DNA of 27,013 nucleotides, taken from a virus. Position 1 is the first letter of the stretch; each line of letters opens with the position of its first letter. Made by a program: the position numbers and the translations under genes. Below, in pieces: positions 7,768 through 13,593 of this stretch. The DNA is taken from positions 1 to 27,013 of the IMG/VR virus record IMGVR_UViG_3300043446_001880. One strand, written 5' to 3'. Under the pieces are notes generated by a model that was not told the DNA's origin, made no database searches, and saw only the letters and a program-made list of their open reading frames with translations.

Positions 7768-9306
7768 TTACACTGTGTAGAACCGCTCTTTTTTGCGGCT
7801 GCGGAAATACGTTACTTCTTCAGGCTCATCCGTGGGCAAACGTAAGAACCCGCCTTGTCTGAATCTCATGAGTGCCAGAGTTGTCGCATCCACCAAGTCA
7901 TCGTGTTCACCCGATGGGAATTCTGCGATTTCGTCAACCAATTCTTCAGCCCAGCGCGTGCGGGGCACCCATACCTTACCCGACGCAATTATGTCTGAGA
8001 CTGCGTTCAAGCGGGCAACTTTATCTTGGCCCTTGCTAGGTGTGTAGTCCTGAACCGGGATACCCATCGCCCGCAGGTCGTAGATCAGGGGCGCACCGGA
8101 CGCCTTCTTCTCAATCAAAACTCCGTCCGGCTCGTACTCCCTGTACTCCTCCAGCACGTCACGCTTTAGATCGGGGTACTCCACCCGCTTCTTGTATGTG
8201 TTGAGGAGAATGATGTTCTTGGTCATGTCCTCTTCATTTGTAAACACACCCCACGTAGTTCCAGCGGAGTAGTCAGCGCGGTTGTTCTTCTCAAACGCCG
8301 TGTCCCACGTCTGCAAGATGTACTCACACATAGGAGGACGCTCAGGCTCCCACCATTTCCACCAATCTCGCTTCACGATGGCTGACTCATTACCCACGGG
8401 GTTCTGCTGGTACTGCGCCTGCCACTTACTGTTGGGGAGTTCCTCGCGCAACGCTTCCAGCTCTTCCAGACTCCAGAACTCTGGCCATAGGGGTTTACCC
8501 GAGGGCATGATGGCCGGGAACTCAATGACTTCCCACTGCTCCCCACCCCGCTGCGCTGCCGCTTTGAGCACCTGACCGGTTAAATCCCGCATTGCCCAGC
8601 GCGTCATCACAATCACGATCGCCCCGCCCGGCTGCAAACGCTGCCGTGGGCCTGACGTATACCACTCAGTTACCTTGTCGAACACGTCCGGGTTGCTCGC
8701 GGCGAGCGCGGCTTCCTGTTCTGAGTGAGGATCGTCGATGATTAAGAGGTCAGCACCTTTTCCTGTGACCGTTCCGCCCACGCCGATCGCAAAATAGTCG
8801 CCGTTTTTGCTGGTATTCCACCGGCCAGCCGCTTTTGAATCCGCCCGCAGCTCCAAACCGGGGAAAAGTTCCTTATAAACGTCCAAATCGACCAGATTTC
8901 GCACCTTTCGACCAAATCCGACCGCCAATTCAGCCGTATTTGAGCTTTGGATGACCTTTTTGTTAGGGTATTTACCTAGAAACCATGCTGGAAGGAGGTA
9001 GGAAGCGAACTCAGACTTCGTATGGCGGGGTGGCATGTTGATAATCAGGCGTTTACATTCGCCATTCACCACCCGCTCGAAGGCTCTGGCCATAATTTTG
9101 TGGTGTCTGCCCGAAATGAACTCCGGCCACACTTTATTTACGAACCCCATGAAGGTATTGCGGGCCTTTTCCTTCTCGAAAAGCTCCTCGCGGCGGGTGA
9201 GGTCTTCCAAAATCTGAGCTTTTTGGTGCTCTGGTAGCTTATCCAACTGCGCCAAGAGCGCATTCAACTCTGCATCAAGTGTGTTTGACTGCACGTTAGA
9301 GCGCAT
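7768..9306 (-). CDS. terL: Terminase large subunit (packaging ATPase/nuclease)
   Basis: This is a 512-residue protein. Residues 91-98 (MPPRHTKS) form the variant Walker A of this terminase type, and LLIIDDP (187-193) is Walker B. The C-terminal RNase H-like nuclease is visible as TWDTAFEKNNRAD (Asp335), VLIEKKASG (Glu399) and GEHDDLVDATT (Asp469, Asp470, Asp473). It pumps DNA into the procapsid through the portal and cuts the concatemer. Length is normal for the family. The start overlaps the end of the small terminase gene by 11 bases and has GAGG about 8 bases upstream. All catalytic residues appear present. Confidence 0.96.
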   Translation of the reverse strand: MRSNVQSNTLDAELNALLAQLDKLPEHQKAQILEDLTRREELFEKEKARNTFMGFVNKVWPEFISGRHHKIMARAFERVVNGECKRLIINMPPRHTKSEFASYLLPAWFLGKYPNKKVIQSSNTAELAVGFGRKVRNLVDLDVYKELFPGLELRADSKAAGRWNTSKNGDYFAIGVGGTVTGKGADLLIIDDPHSEQEAALAASNPDVFDKVTEWYTSGPRQRLQPGGAIVIVMTRWAMRDLTGQVLKAAAQRGGEQWEVIEFPAIMPSGKPLWPEFWSLEELEALREELPNSKWQAQYQQNPVGNESAIVKRDWWKWWEPERPPMCEYILQTWDTAFEKNNRADYSAGTTWGVFTNEEDMTKNIILLNTYKKRVEYPDLKRDVLEEYREYEPDGVLIEKKASGAPLIYDLRAMGIPVQDYTPSKGQDKVARLNAVSDIIASGKVWVPRTRWAEELVDEIAEFPSGEHDDLVDATTLALMRFRQGGFLRLPTDEPEEVTYFRSRKKERFYTV

Positions 9307-10003
9307 CCGGTTCCTCTTTGGGTTCTTCCGGCTTTACTTCCTCAACCATCTCCAGCTCCAGAGGTGTTCCAAACTCCTTGTCCACATCAATGTCGATGGG
9401 CGCAATGTCTGTGACTCCGTGGGACGCAAGCATCTTACGGATCTTGTCCTTGATCGCGTTGTCGATGTCGGACACATTGTTGTACGTAACCGTAATCTCG
9501 GTCTTCTCAGAGAAGAGGCCCACATCGCTGATCTTACCCAGCATCTCTGTGGCCTTGATCTCGATCTTTGGATCTCCGCACGAAGCTAGGTCGAGCAGTT
9601 TGTTGGTCACCACCAAGCGCAGCTCCGCTGCATCTGCAACGATTGGGTTGTTGTATTCCTTGAGCATCGTGCCTATGCGCTCGGCGACAGGCAGGCTGTA
9701 CATCAGAGCGGGCGTTTTACTCGGGGCGGGCGGAGCGTTCGGGTCTTTGCGTGGACGGCCGGGGCCTCGCTTAGGAATCATGGCTTCTTCATACTGACGC
9801 TTCGCCAGCTCGGAAAAATCATTGAATACGTTGTCGGCTTTGAGTTGCGCTTCAGGGTCATCCTCTACTTGCGCACCCAGTCCCTTGAGGACTTCGGCAG
9901 TGTTTGACGCAATCTGCATGTTTTCGAAGAGCGTCGCGCCCGCTTCCGGTTCTAAGCTGTCCGGAAACGGAACTGTTTTGTCAGGCGTTATATGCACTGT
10001 CAT
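9296..10003 (-). CDS. Terminase small subunit-like protein
   Basis: This is a 235-residue protein. Residues about 78-90 (KRGPGRPRKDP) form an AT-hook-like basic motif able to contact DNA. A helical part follows, with AERIGTMLKEYNNPIVADAAELRLVV and PKIEIKATEMLGKISDVGLFSEKTEITV. The last phrase resembles the conserved ELLGK-x-x-G-x-F-x-EK motif of many small terminases. The C-terminus is acidic and proline-rich. Small terminase recognises the packaging site and loads the large subunit. It is first in the operon, with terL directly after. A GGAG lies rather far (about 14 bases) before the start, so the exact start is less certain. Position and motifs make the call probable. Confidence 0.75.
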   Translation of the reverse strand: MTVHITPDKTVPFPDSLEPEAGATLFENMQIASNTAEVLKGLGAQVEDDPEAQLKADNVFNDFSELAKRQYEEAMIPKRGPGRPRKDPNAPPAPSKTPALMYSLPVAERIGTMLKEYNNPIVADAAELRLVVTNKLLDLASCGDPKIEIKATEMLGKISDVGLFSEKTEITVTYNNVSDIDNAIKDKIRKMLASHGVTDIAPIDIDVDKEFGTPLELEMVEEVKPEEPKEEPDAL

Positions 10004-10160
10004 ACTTTCAAGGGCACTCCGTGAAGAGGGGGTGTTGGTACAGGAACGGCCCCAACTGCCGGATGATTTCTCGACTCCTGCTGTGAATCATCAGACCTAA
10101 ACTGATTGCCTTGCGGCTGATTCAAAATCACCACACACCGTTCCCTTTCGGGCTTCTCAT

Positions 10161-10173
10161 GTCACGTGGTGAC
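10161..10173. promoter_or_regulatory. Palindrome in the terminase operon leader
   Basis: GTCAC-GTG-GTGAC is a perfect 5-bp inverted repeat with a 3-base centre that itself contains CACGTG. It lies just downstream of the predicted leftward promoters and before the terminase small subunit gene. This is where an operator for timing of the late operon would be expected; binding is inferred. Confidence 0.35.
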
Positions 10174-10189
10174 CCCGCGACTGTGGCGA

Positions 10190-10233
10190 ATGTAACAGAA
10201 AAAATCTATACATGACAACTACCTCATGTACAA
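10190..10233 (-). promoter_or_regulatory. Candidate leftward promoter(s) for the head operon
   Basis: On the minus strand TTGTAC (10228-10233) is followed after 17 bases by TATAGA (10205-10210). A second overlapping pair is TTGTCA (10213-10218) and TTACAT (10190-10195), also 17 bases apart. Both are imperfect but correctly spaced. Transcription would start near 10198 or 10183 and leave a leader of about 180-195 bases before the terminase small subunit gene. Confidence 0.45.
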
Positions 10234-10291
10234 AATATGGCGTTTTCTTTACATGACCCGCTTTGGTTCCATTGACGGGGGGTGTTTGTAA

Positions 10292-10322
10292 ACTTAAAAA
10301 TCCCGATTGGATACTTAAAAAT
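10292..10322. repeat. Direct repeat ACTTAAAAAT, 21 bases apart
   Basis: ACTTAAAAAT occurs at 10292-10301 and again at 10313-10322. The start-to-start distance of 21 bases equals two helical turns, so both would face the same side of DNA. It may be a pair of protein sites or a bent A-tract element. The AT-rich words are short enough that chance is possible. Confidence 0.4.
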
Positions 10323-10457
10323 TTATACCCCCCTCCCCCCTGTTTTTAAATTTTGCTCGCCCGGTGTGCGGAACACAGTGTATGTATGCGGGGAGTCCCT
10401 TATCGAGATTTGGGGGTGTGGGGGTCTGGGAGTTCTCCCTCTGGCTCTTTAGAAGGG

Positions 10458-10517
10458 GTCTGGCCGGAGGAAGTCGCGCGAGTTTGGCGGTCTAGTCGGA
10501 GAAAGTCGCGCGATTTT
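10458..10517. repeat. Two 28-base direct repeats with TCGCGCGA cores
   Basis: The segments 10458-10485 and 10490-10517 both read GTCT-x-G-x-CGGAG-x-AAGTCGCGCGA and differ at only about 5 of 28 positions. The offset of 32 bases is close to three helical turns. Each contains the perfect palindrome TCGCGCGA. Tandem, phased sites upstream of the early genes suggest binding sites for a regulator or replication initiator. An eight-T run follows the second copy. Confidence 0.65.
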
Positions 10518-10538
10518 TTTTGGCATTGCGGGCTGTGC

Positions 10539-10569
10539 GAACCTGACACATTGGTTCTAAACCTGTGTG
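10539..10569 (+). promoter_or_regulatory. Mutually exclusive hairpins before the first early gene
   Basis: GGTTC at 10553-10557 can pair with GAACC at 10539-10543, or its GGTT can pair with AACC at 10560-10563 as part of a longer imperfect stem, CACATTGGTT (10547-10556) with AACCTGTGTG (10560-10569). The two folds exclude each other, as in attenuators. The extended -10 element lies downstream, so this may act in DNA rather than RNA. Low confidence. Confidence 0.25.
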
Positions 10570-10595
10570 CGGTTTTCCCCTGAATCTAACCATTC

Positions 10596-10604
10596 TGTCA
10601 TAAT
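10596..10604 (+). promoter_or_regulatory. Possible extended -10 promoter for first early gene
   Basis: TGTCATAAT carries a TG-n extension before CATAAT, with no convincing -35 box 16-18 bases upstream. Transcription would begin near 10611 and place the first dispersed palindrome (10638-10667) in the 5' leader. Extended -10 elements can work without a -35 box. Confidence 0.35.
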
Positions 10605-10624
10605 TAAATCATGGAGGAAGGGTG

Positions 10625-10639
10625 ATGCCTTCTACCTGA
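10625..10639 (+). CDS. Possible leader micro-ORF (MPST stop)
   Basis: A four-codon frame (MPST) starts 7 bases after the strong SD GGAGG (10613-10617). Its TGA stop overlaps the first two bases of the palindrome at 10638. A ribosome stopping here would sit on the palindrome's 5' arm. This may be a leader peptide or only a chance SD and ATG. It is offered because the SD is better than that of many real genes here. Confidence 0.2.
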   Translation: MPST

Positions 10640-10667
10640 ACATACCAACAAATCTGTTGGTTTGTTC
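10638..10667 (+). repeat. Dispersed palindrome copy 1 (forward form)
   Basis: Left arm GAACATACCAACA, centre AATC, right arm TGTTGGTTTGTTC. The arms pair except for one T:T position. The copy lies in the leader of the 10704-11474 gene, 36 bases before its ATG, and is followed by CTTTATTGGAG and CATCATG, a leader shared with copy 3. A short CGAGC/GCTCG hairpin abuts it. Confidence 0.93.
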
Positions 10668-10703
10668 GAGCGCTTTGCTCGTTTCTTTATTGGAGAATAC
10701 ATC

Positions 10704-11474
10704 ATGGCAAACAAAGCCACTCAAACGGTTGTCGCGCCCGTACAAAGCGCGGTTGGTTCAGCGGTCGAAATGGTCGCTGGTCGTTCTTTGGTCGAAGCGC
10801 AGGCGTCACTCGAGGAAATTTTCGAGTCGACTGCCAACGGCGAGAAAATGCTCGCACGCGGTGAGGAAATCGTCAATCAAGCCGATGCCTTGCTGTTGGA
10901 TTGGCTGTCAACATGGGAGACAGTCGACGGCAAGCAAGTCAAAGCCCGCACTGCCCGTCTCGATATGTCGGGCGAGCCTGTGTTGAAGGATGGCAAGCCT
11001 GTCATGGTATTCGTGCCCATTGCTTACCCTGAGTATTTGCAAGTCCGGTCATGGGCTATTGCCAAATACTTTGACTGCGGTGCACCGACTACCGATGCTG
11101 CCGAGCGTCAATGGGAAAGACAGATCAACCGGTTGCGTGCTCTCGGCTGGCAAAGCCCGAAGGCAAAAACTGCCGATGCCGAGCGCATGGCTAAAAAGCG
11201 TGCCGAGGAAGCTGCGAAGTATGCGGGCAAGTCCGACGGGGAATTGATCGAGCAAAAAGCCGAGCTGATTGCCAAGGGCGATGTCAAAGCGATGCGCGAA
11301 GCTACTGCCATTGCGAAAGAAATCGAGCGCAGAGAAAAGCCTGAGCTCGATAAGTTGCAAGCCGATATCAAGGTGATTCATGAATCCCTTCGTAAGAAAG
11401 CTTCGGAGTGGGCGAAAGCCGGTTCAGCTGAAGCTCTCGAGCGCTTGATCTCTGCTTTGCAGGCCTTGGGCTAA
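10704..11474 (+). CDS. First early protein, helical, unknown function
   Basis: This 256-residue protein is not recognised as a named family. I start it at 10704 because TTGGAG lies 8 bases upstream; a longer in-frame start at 10662 would run back into the palindrome. Residues 1-60 are Ala/Val/Glu-rich and helical. The middle has a YPEYLQVRSWAIAKYFDCGAPTTDAAERQWERQINRLRALGW block. The rest (about 150-256) is highly charged Lys/Glu/Ala helix suitable for coiled coil. No catalytic motif, signal or membrane segment is visible. It is a single-gene transcription unit between the palindrome and a terminator at 11483-11506, so it may be strongly expressed. A DNA-binding or structural role is possible, but I see no direct sign. 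Confidence 0.82.
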   Translation: MANKATQTVVAPVQSAVGSAVEMVAGRSLVEAQASLEEIFESTANGEKMLARGEEIVNQADALLLDWLSTWETVDGKQVKARTARLDMSGEPVLKDGKPVMVFVPIAYPEYLQVRSWAIAKYFDCGAPTTDAAERQWERQINRLRALGWQSPKAKTADAERMAKKRAEEAAKYAGKSDGELIEQKAELIAKGDVKAMREATAIAKEIERREKPELDKLQADIKVIHESLRKKASEWAKAGSAEALERLISALQALG

Positions 11475-11482
11475 ACCATGAG

Positions 11483-11506
11483 CGGGCGGTGACAGCGCCC
11501 GTTTTT
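11483..11506 (+). terminator. Rho-independent terminator
   Basis: CGGGCG (11483-11488), a 7-base loop and CGCCCG (11496-11501) form a 6-bp GC stem followed by TTTTT. It lies 9 bases after the stop of the 256-residue gene and ends that transcript. Confidence 0.8.
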
Positions 11507-11532
11507 CCCTATTCTTTCTTTTGGAGTTTTCT

Positions 11533-11703
11533 ATGCGTACATTTCTCGGCTTTTTCGGTATTCTGTCCGCGCTCATGGCACCTGTGTCTTTCATCTGTTG
11601 GCTTGCGGGACAGATCGACATGACCATGATGGTCGTTTTTGTGTTGGCGTTTTTTGGATTGGCGTGCCTGATTCTTTGGGAATTGGAATACACGCCTGAA
11701 TAA
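11533..11703 (+). CDS. Small two-helix membrane protein
   Basis: This is a 56-residue protein starting at the ATG at 11533 after TTGGAG. Residues about 4-26 (FLGFFGILSALMAPVSFICWLAG) and 29-50 (MTMMVVFVLAFFGLACLILWEL) are two hydrophobic segments long enough to span the membrane, with a short polar turn between. The end is ELEYTPE. No positively charged cluster except Arg2 is present. Small phage membrane proteins can be holins, superinfection exclusion factors or unknown; nothing here decides between them. It is closed by a strong terminator at 11707-11731 and lies between two terminators. Confidence 0.72.
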   Translation: MRTFLGFFGILSALMAPVSFICWLAGQIDMTMMVVFVLAFFGLACLILWELEYTPE

Positions 11704-11706
11704 CCT

Positions 11707-11731
11707 TGGGGGCTTCGGCCCCCATTTTTTT
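11707..11731 (+). terminator. Rho-independent terminator with UUCG loop
   Basis: TGGGGGC, TTCG and GCCCCCA form a 7-bp stem and tetraloop, followed by seven T. It lies directly after the membrane protein gene. The GGGGGC-TTCG-GCCCCC core is identical to the terminator at 1502-1517 on the other strand. Confidence 0.92.
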
Positions 11732-11786
11732 GTGCCCGTTCGGCCTTGCGGTCGGGCGGGCGCGGCTGATGCCAGTCACTTCGTCG

Positions 11787-11925
11787 TAGTATCGCGGTAG
11801 TCCCCGTTTGTCATAGGATCGCGGTAGCCCCCGAGCGGGCGGTGTTCTCCACGCTGGCGTGGTGTCCGCGCCCGTCTCGCCCGTATCGCTAGATACCAGT
11901 CACTTGTAGGATCGCGATAGCCCCT
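11787..11925. repeat. Three copies of a 19-base repeat TAG-ATCGCG-TAG-CCCC
   Basis: Copies lie at 11787-11805, 11814-11832 and 11907-11925, differing at 1-3 positions around TAGGATCGCGGTAGCCCCC. Copies 1 and 3 are also preceded by CCAGTCACTT (11772-11781 and 11896-11905), so the repeat unit is longer in those two. The spacings are 27 and 93 bases. They may be iteron-like binding sites. Read on the minus strand they encode YRD, which explains an otherwise tempting short frame. Confidence 0.7.
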
Positions 11926-11951
11926 TTCGCGCATTGCATGGCGGGCATTGT

Positions 11952-11980
11952 GAACATACCAACACATTGTTGGTTTGTTC
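11952..11980 (+). repeat. Dispersed palindrome copy 2 (forward form)
   Basis: GAACATACCAACA, centre CAT, TGTTGGTTTGTTC. This is the only copy not close to a start codon and not in a gene; the next gene begins 560 bases downstream. It sits 27 bases after the third 19-base repeat. Confidence 0.93.
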
Positions 11981-12006
11981 GTTATTACTTTTCTATCTAA
12001 CGCAGC

Positions 12007-12056
12007 CCGTCAAGCCCGCTCGCCAAGTGCAAAGCGGGCGTTGCGAGAAGAGACGG
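12007..12056. other. Nested hairpin
   Basis: CCGTC (12007-12011) pairs with GACGG (12052-12056) and encloses GCCCGCT (12014-12020) pairing with AGCGGGC (12033-12039). The stems are GC-rich. No T-run follows, so it is not a typical terminator. It could be part of a structured RNA or an origin element. Confidence 0.35.
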
Positions 12057-12283
12057 TGACGCACAACTTTATTCATGCCGAAGGCAAAACACAGCCAAGC
12101 CCCACGAAACGCACCAGATAGTTCTAAAAAGCTACGATCGCCCTAGTCCACCTACCCGTCATAAGAACATCCTATATTATTTATTCGTTTTAACTATATC
12201 TTTTCGCAAACCACCATTCGCCCGCAAGCCCCGAATTTCCTAGCTCTCTCTCTATAATAATAATAATATAATATATAATATAA

Positions 12284-12422
12284 TGTGTTGTTCCAGAAAA
12301 TGACATAGTATAAAGCGGGTCTAGGAATTCTCTCCCCAAACATAGAAAAAGTTGAGAATGGTGTGATTGACCCCGCTTTTCTCTTTTCGCCTTTGTACTA
12401 TCCCAATTTCAGGAACAACACA
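12284..12422. other. Nested four-stem inverted repeat (structured RNA or origin element)
   Basis: Four arm pairs are nested in order: TGTGTTGTTCC (12284-12294) with GGAACAACACA (12412-12422); ATAGTA (12305-12310) with TACTAT (12396-12401); AAAGCGGGTC (12312-12321) with GACCCCGCTTT (12369-12379, one bulged C); ATTCTC (12327-12332) with GAGAAT (12354-12359). The third stem is followed by TTTTCTCTTTT, a terminator-like tail on the plus strand. AT-rich DNA flanks both ends. About 33 base pairs in collinear nested order over 139 bases is far more than expected by chance. It could be a non-coding RNA, a replication origin dyad or a miniature terminal-inverted-repeat element. No known RNA family is recognised. 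Confidence 0.65.
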
Positions 12423-12461
12423 ATATATCTTTTATTTTATCCCGATAAACCCGCATACCTG

Positions 12462-12489
12462 TTGACTTCCCTAGATCATATGATATAGT
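12462..12489 (+). promoter_or_regulatory. Strong promoter with internal palindromic operator
   Basis: TTGACT (12462-12467), 16 bases, then TATAGT (12484-12489), which also carries an extended -10 TG at 12481-12482. The spacer contains the perfect 10-bp palindrome ATCATATGAT (12475-12484) touching the -10 box, where a bound repressor would block polymerase. It drives the gene at 12540. Confidence 0.75.
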
Positions 12490-12539
12490 CGCAACGGATA
12501 AATGATATACGGTATAGAAGTCCACGAAAGGAAAAAACC

Positions 12540-13205
12540 ATGCCCCGCATCGCAAAGTATAACAACGCTGACGATCTCTTGGACAACTGCGAGGTCAAGA
12601 ACCTTTGCTACATCTGGCCCAAGTCCTCATGCGCTGTCCCCATGCTCTCACCCACTTCTCCCCTAGCGGGCAAGTTCAACACCAATGTGATCGTGCGCAT
12701 CCTATTCACCATTTGTAGGTTCCCGCCCGCTGGCCCCCGCTTGCTCAACACCTGTGGTGTGAAGTGGTGCGTCAACCCATACCATTTCATGGAAGCCAAG
12801 ATGTATCGGGTCAAGCGATTCGCGTCCGGCCAACCAAACGCGCTACTCCCTGAGCAAGAATCCCATCGCCACTTGATCGCCCCGCCCGATGAAGAGCTGA
12901 TCGAGATGCGCCCCAAAAGCCCTTATCACATCAAGATACTGATGGACAGTGCATCCCTCGCGGGCTACGACACCGATGGAATACTGAAACAGAAAGGCTT
13001 TGCCATTCCAAACAAGAAACCTCCACGCATGGCCGACGAGAACGGCCCGCCCATCCTCACCATCAAGCTACGCGAGGAGCCAAAGCCCGAGCCGGTGGAT
13101 GACACGCCCGCACCGACATGGGAGGAGATCGAATTTGGCATCGACAAGATGATTGCTCACATATCTGAGCAACGCAAAGCGAAGCTGGAACGAAATTCTG
13201 AATAA
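12540..13205 (+). CDS. Possible degenerate HNH/His-Me finger-like protein
   Basis: This is a 221-residue protein. The only motif I see is TCGVKWCVNPYHF (Cys72, Cys77, Asn79, Pro80, His82), which resembles the C-terminal half of HNH endonucleases of the C-x-NP-x-H type. The usual preceding catalytic His is not apparent, so activity is uncertain. The C-terminal 80 residues are Pro/Glu-rich with KPEPVDDTPAPTWEEIEFGIDKM and a basic helical end. AAAGGA lies before the ATG. It is the first gene after a strong, operator-bearing promoter and is followed by another promoter, so it is a single-gene, early-type unit. It could be a nuclease-derived regulator. The family is not firmly recognised. Confidence 0.8.
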   Translation: MPRIAKYNNADDLLDNCEVKNLCYIWPKSSCAVPMLSPTSPLAGKFNTNVIVRILFTICRFPPAGPRLLNTCGVKWCVNPYHFMEAKMYRVKRFASGQPNALLPEQESHRHLIAPPDEELIEMRPKSPYHIKILMDSASLAGYDTDGILKQKGFAIPNKKPPRMADENGPPILTIKLREEPKPEPVDDTPAPTWEEIEFGIDKMIAHISEQRKAKLERNSE

Positions 13206-13239
13206 TGGGAACTAAGGGTCTAAAAACACGAACTGGGTA

Positions 13240-13285
13240 TTGACAAATGAAGTAATTTGTGATACAATGTATCTTTAGATACATT
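13240..13285 (+). promoter_or_regulatory. Consensus promoter with overlapping 20-bp operator
   Basis: TTGACA (13240-13245), 17 bases, TACAAT (13263-13268). A perfect inverted repeat, AATGTATCT (13266-13274) and AGATACATT (13277-13285), overlaps the -10 box and the start site. A GATAC half-site at 13261-13265 also pairs with GTATC at 13269-13273, and a further GTATC lies at 13308-13312. This is the best operator-promoter pair in the window and probably controls the operon beginning at 13387. Confidence 0.85.
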
Positions 13286-13325
13286 GATGAGTAGCAACGG
13301 CAACTCAGTATCTAAAACCCGCGCT

Positions 13326-13355
13326 GAACATACCAACACCCCCGTTGGTTTGTTC
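13326..13355 (+). repeat. Dispersed palindrome copy 3 (forward form)
   Basis: GAACATACCAACA, centre CCCC, CGTTGGTTTGTTC, with an A:C mismatch at the innermost pair. Flanking CT and AG extend the palindrome by 2 bp. It lies in the leader 31 bases before the ATG at 13387, followed by the same CTTTATTGGAG and CATCATG as copy 1. Confidence 0.92.
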
Positions 13356-13386
13356 AGTAACCCAAAGTCCTTTATTGGAGTGCATC

Positions 13387-13593
13387 ATGCAACACACAGA
13401 CAGACAACCTCAACTTCAACTACATGACCTACACGAAGCCATGCTTCAATCAATTCAGTTTTGGAACAGCGGTCTGATCACCGACCAAGAGATCACCAAC
13501 CAGTTTGCCCGCGTATCAGCTGACCTCAAGCTGCTCGAGCAACAAGGTCTGCTCAAGGGTTTACTTGATCCCAACACCGGACTCCGTTACTAA
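13387..13593 (+). CDS. Small early protein, unknown
   Basis: This 68-residue protein begins MQHTDRQPQLQLHDLHEAML. It is helical, Gln/Leu-rich and has no cysteine, membrane segment or known motif. ATTGGAG lies 6 bases before the ATG, in a leader that also carries copy 3 of the palindrome and follows the strong operator-promoter at 13240-13285. Its TAA overlaps the next ATG (TAATG), so the two genes are probably translationally coupled. The family is not recognised. Confidence 0.72.
   Translation: MQHTDRQPQLQLHDLHEAMLQSIQFWNSGLITDQEITNQFARVSADLKLLEQQGLLKGLLDPNTGLRY

Larger units (their letters stand above)
10004..10703. other. Divergent control region between head and early modules
   Basis: About 700 bases separate the leftward terminase operon from the first rightward gene, and no convincing gene lies within. 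I see candidate leftward promoters (10190-10233), a GTCAC-GTG-GTGAC palindrome (10161-10173), a 21-base-phased direct repeat (10292-10322), two 28-base direct repeats with TCGCGCGA cores (10458-10517), competing hairpins (10539-10569), an extended -10 element (10596-10604), a micro reading frame and the first copy of the dispersed palindrome. A G-rich and C-rich stretch (10325-10340, mostly C) and a long T-run near 10513-10521 are also present. Confidence 0.7.
11732..12539. other. 800-base non-coding region with repeats and structure
   Basis: No convincing gene is present between the terminator at 11731 and the start at 12540. The left half is GC-rich and holds three related 19-base repeats, the second dispersed palindrome and a nested hairpin at 12007-12056. 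From about 12160 the sequence becomes AT-rich, with a TAATAATAATATAATATATAATA-type tract (12254-12283) next to a long nested inverted repeat (12284-12422), then a strong promoter. An AT-rich tract beside phased repeats and long dyad symmetry resembles a replication origin, but I cannot show origin activity. A minus-strand frame at 11776-11967 reads through the repeats as GYRDP-like units and is probably not a gene. Confidence 0.6.

Noticed and set aside
10031-10046. Half-palindrome like TGTTGGTACAGGAAC
   Set aside because: Only part of one arm matches and no opposing arm is present.
10272-10300. Rightward promoter TTGACG with a TTAAAA-type -10
   Set aside because: The -10 match is poor and the distance to the first gene is over 400 bases.
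10567-10986. Plus-strand frame overlapping the 256-residue gene
   Set aside because: It overlaps the better-supported gene at 10704, reads through the palindrome and has no ribosome site as good as TTGGAG at 10691-10695.
11776-11967. Minus-strand frame with three YRD units
   Set aside because: The repeated residues come from the DNA repeats at 11787-11925, the frame begins inside palindrome copy 2, and it has no convincing ribosome site and no neighbours in that direction.
11732-12539. tRNA or known riboswitch in the large non-coding region
   Set aside because: I could not build a cloverleaf or match any conserved riboswitch core; the visible pairing is the nested stems listed.
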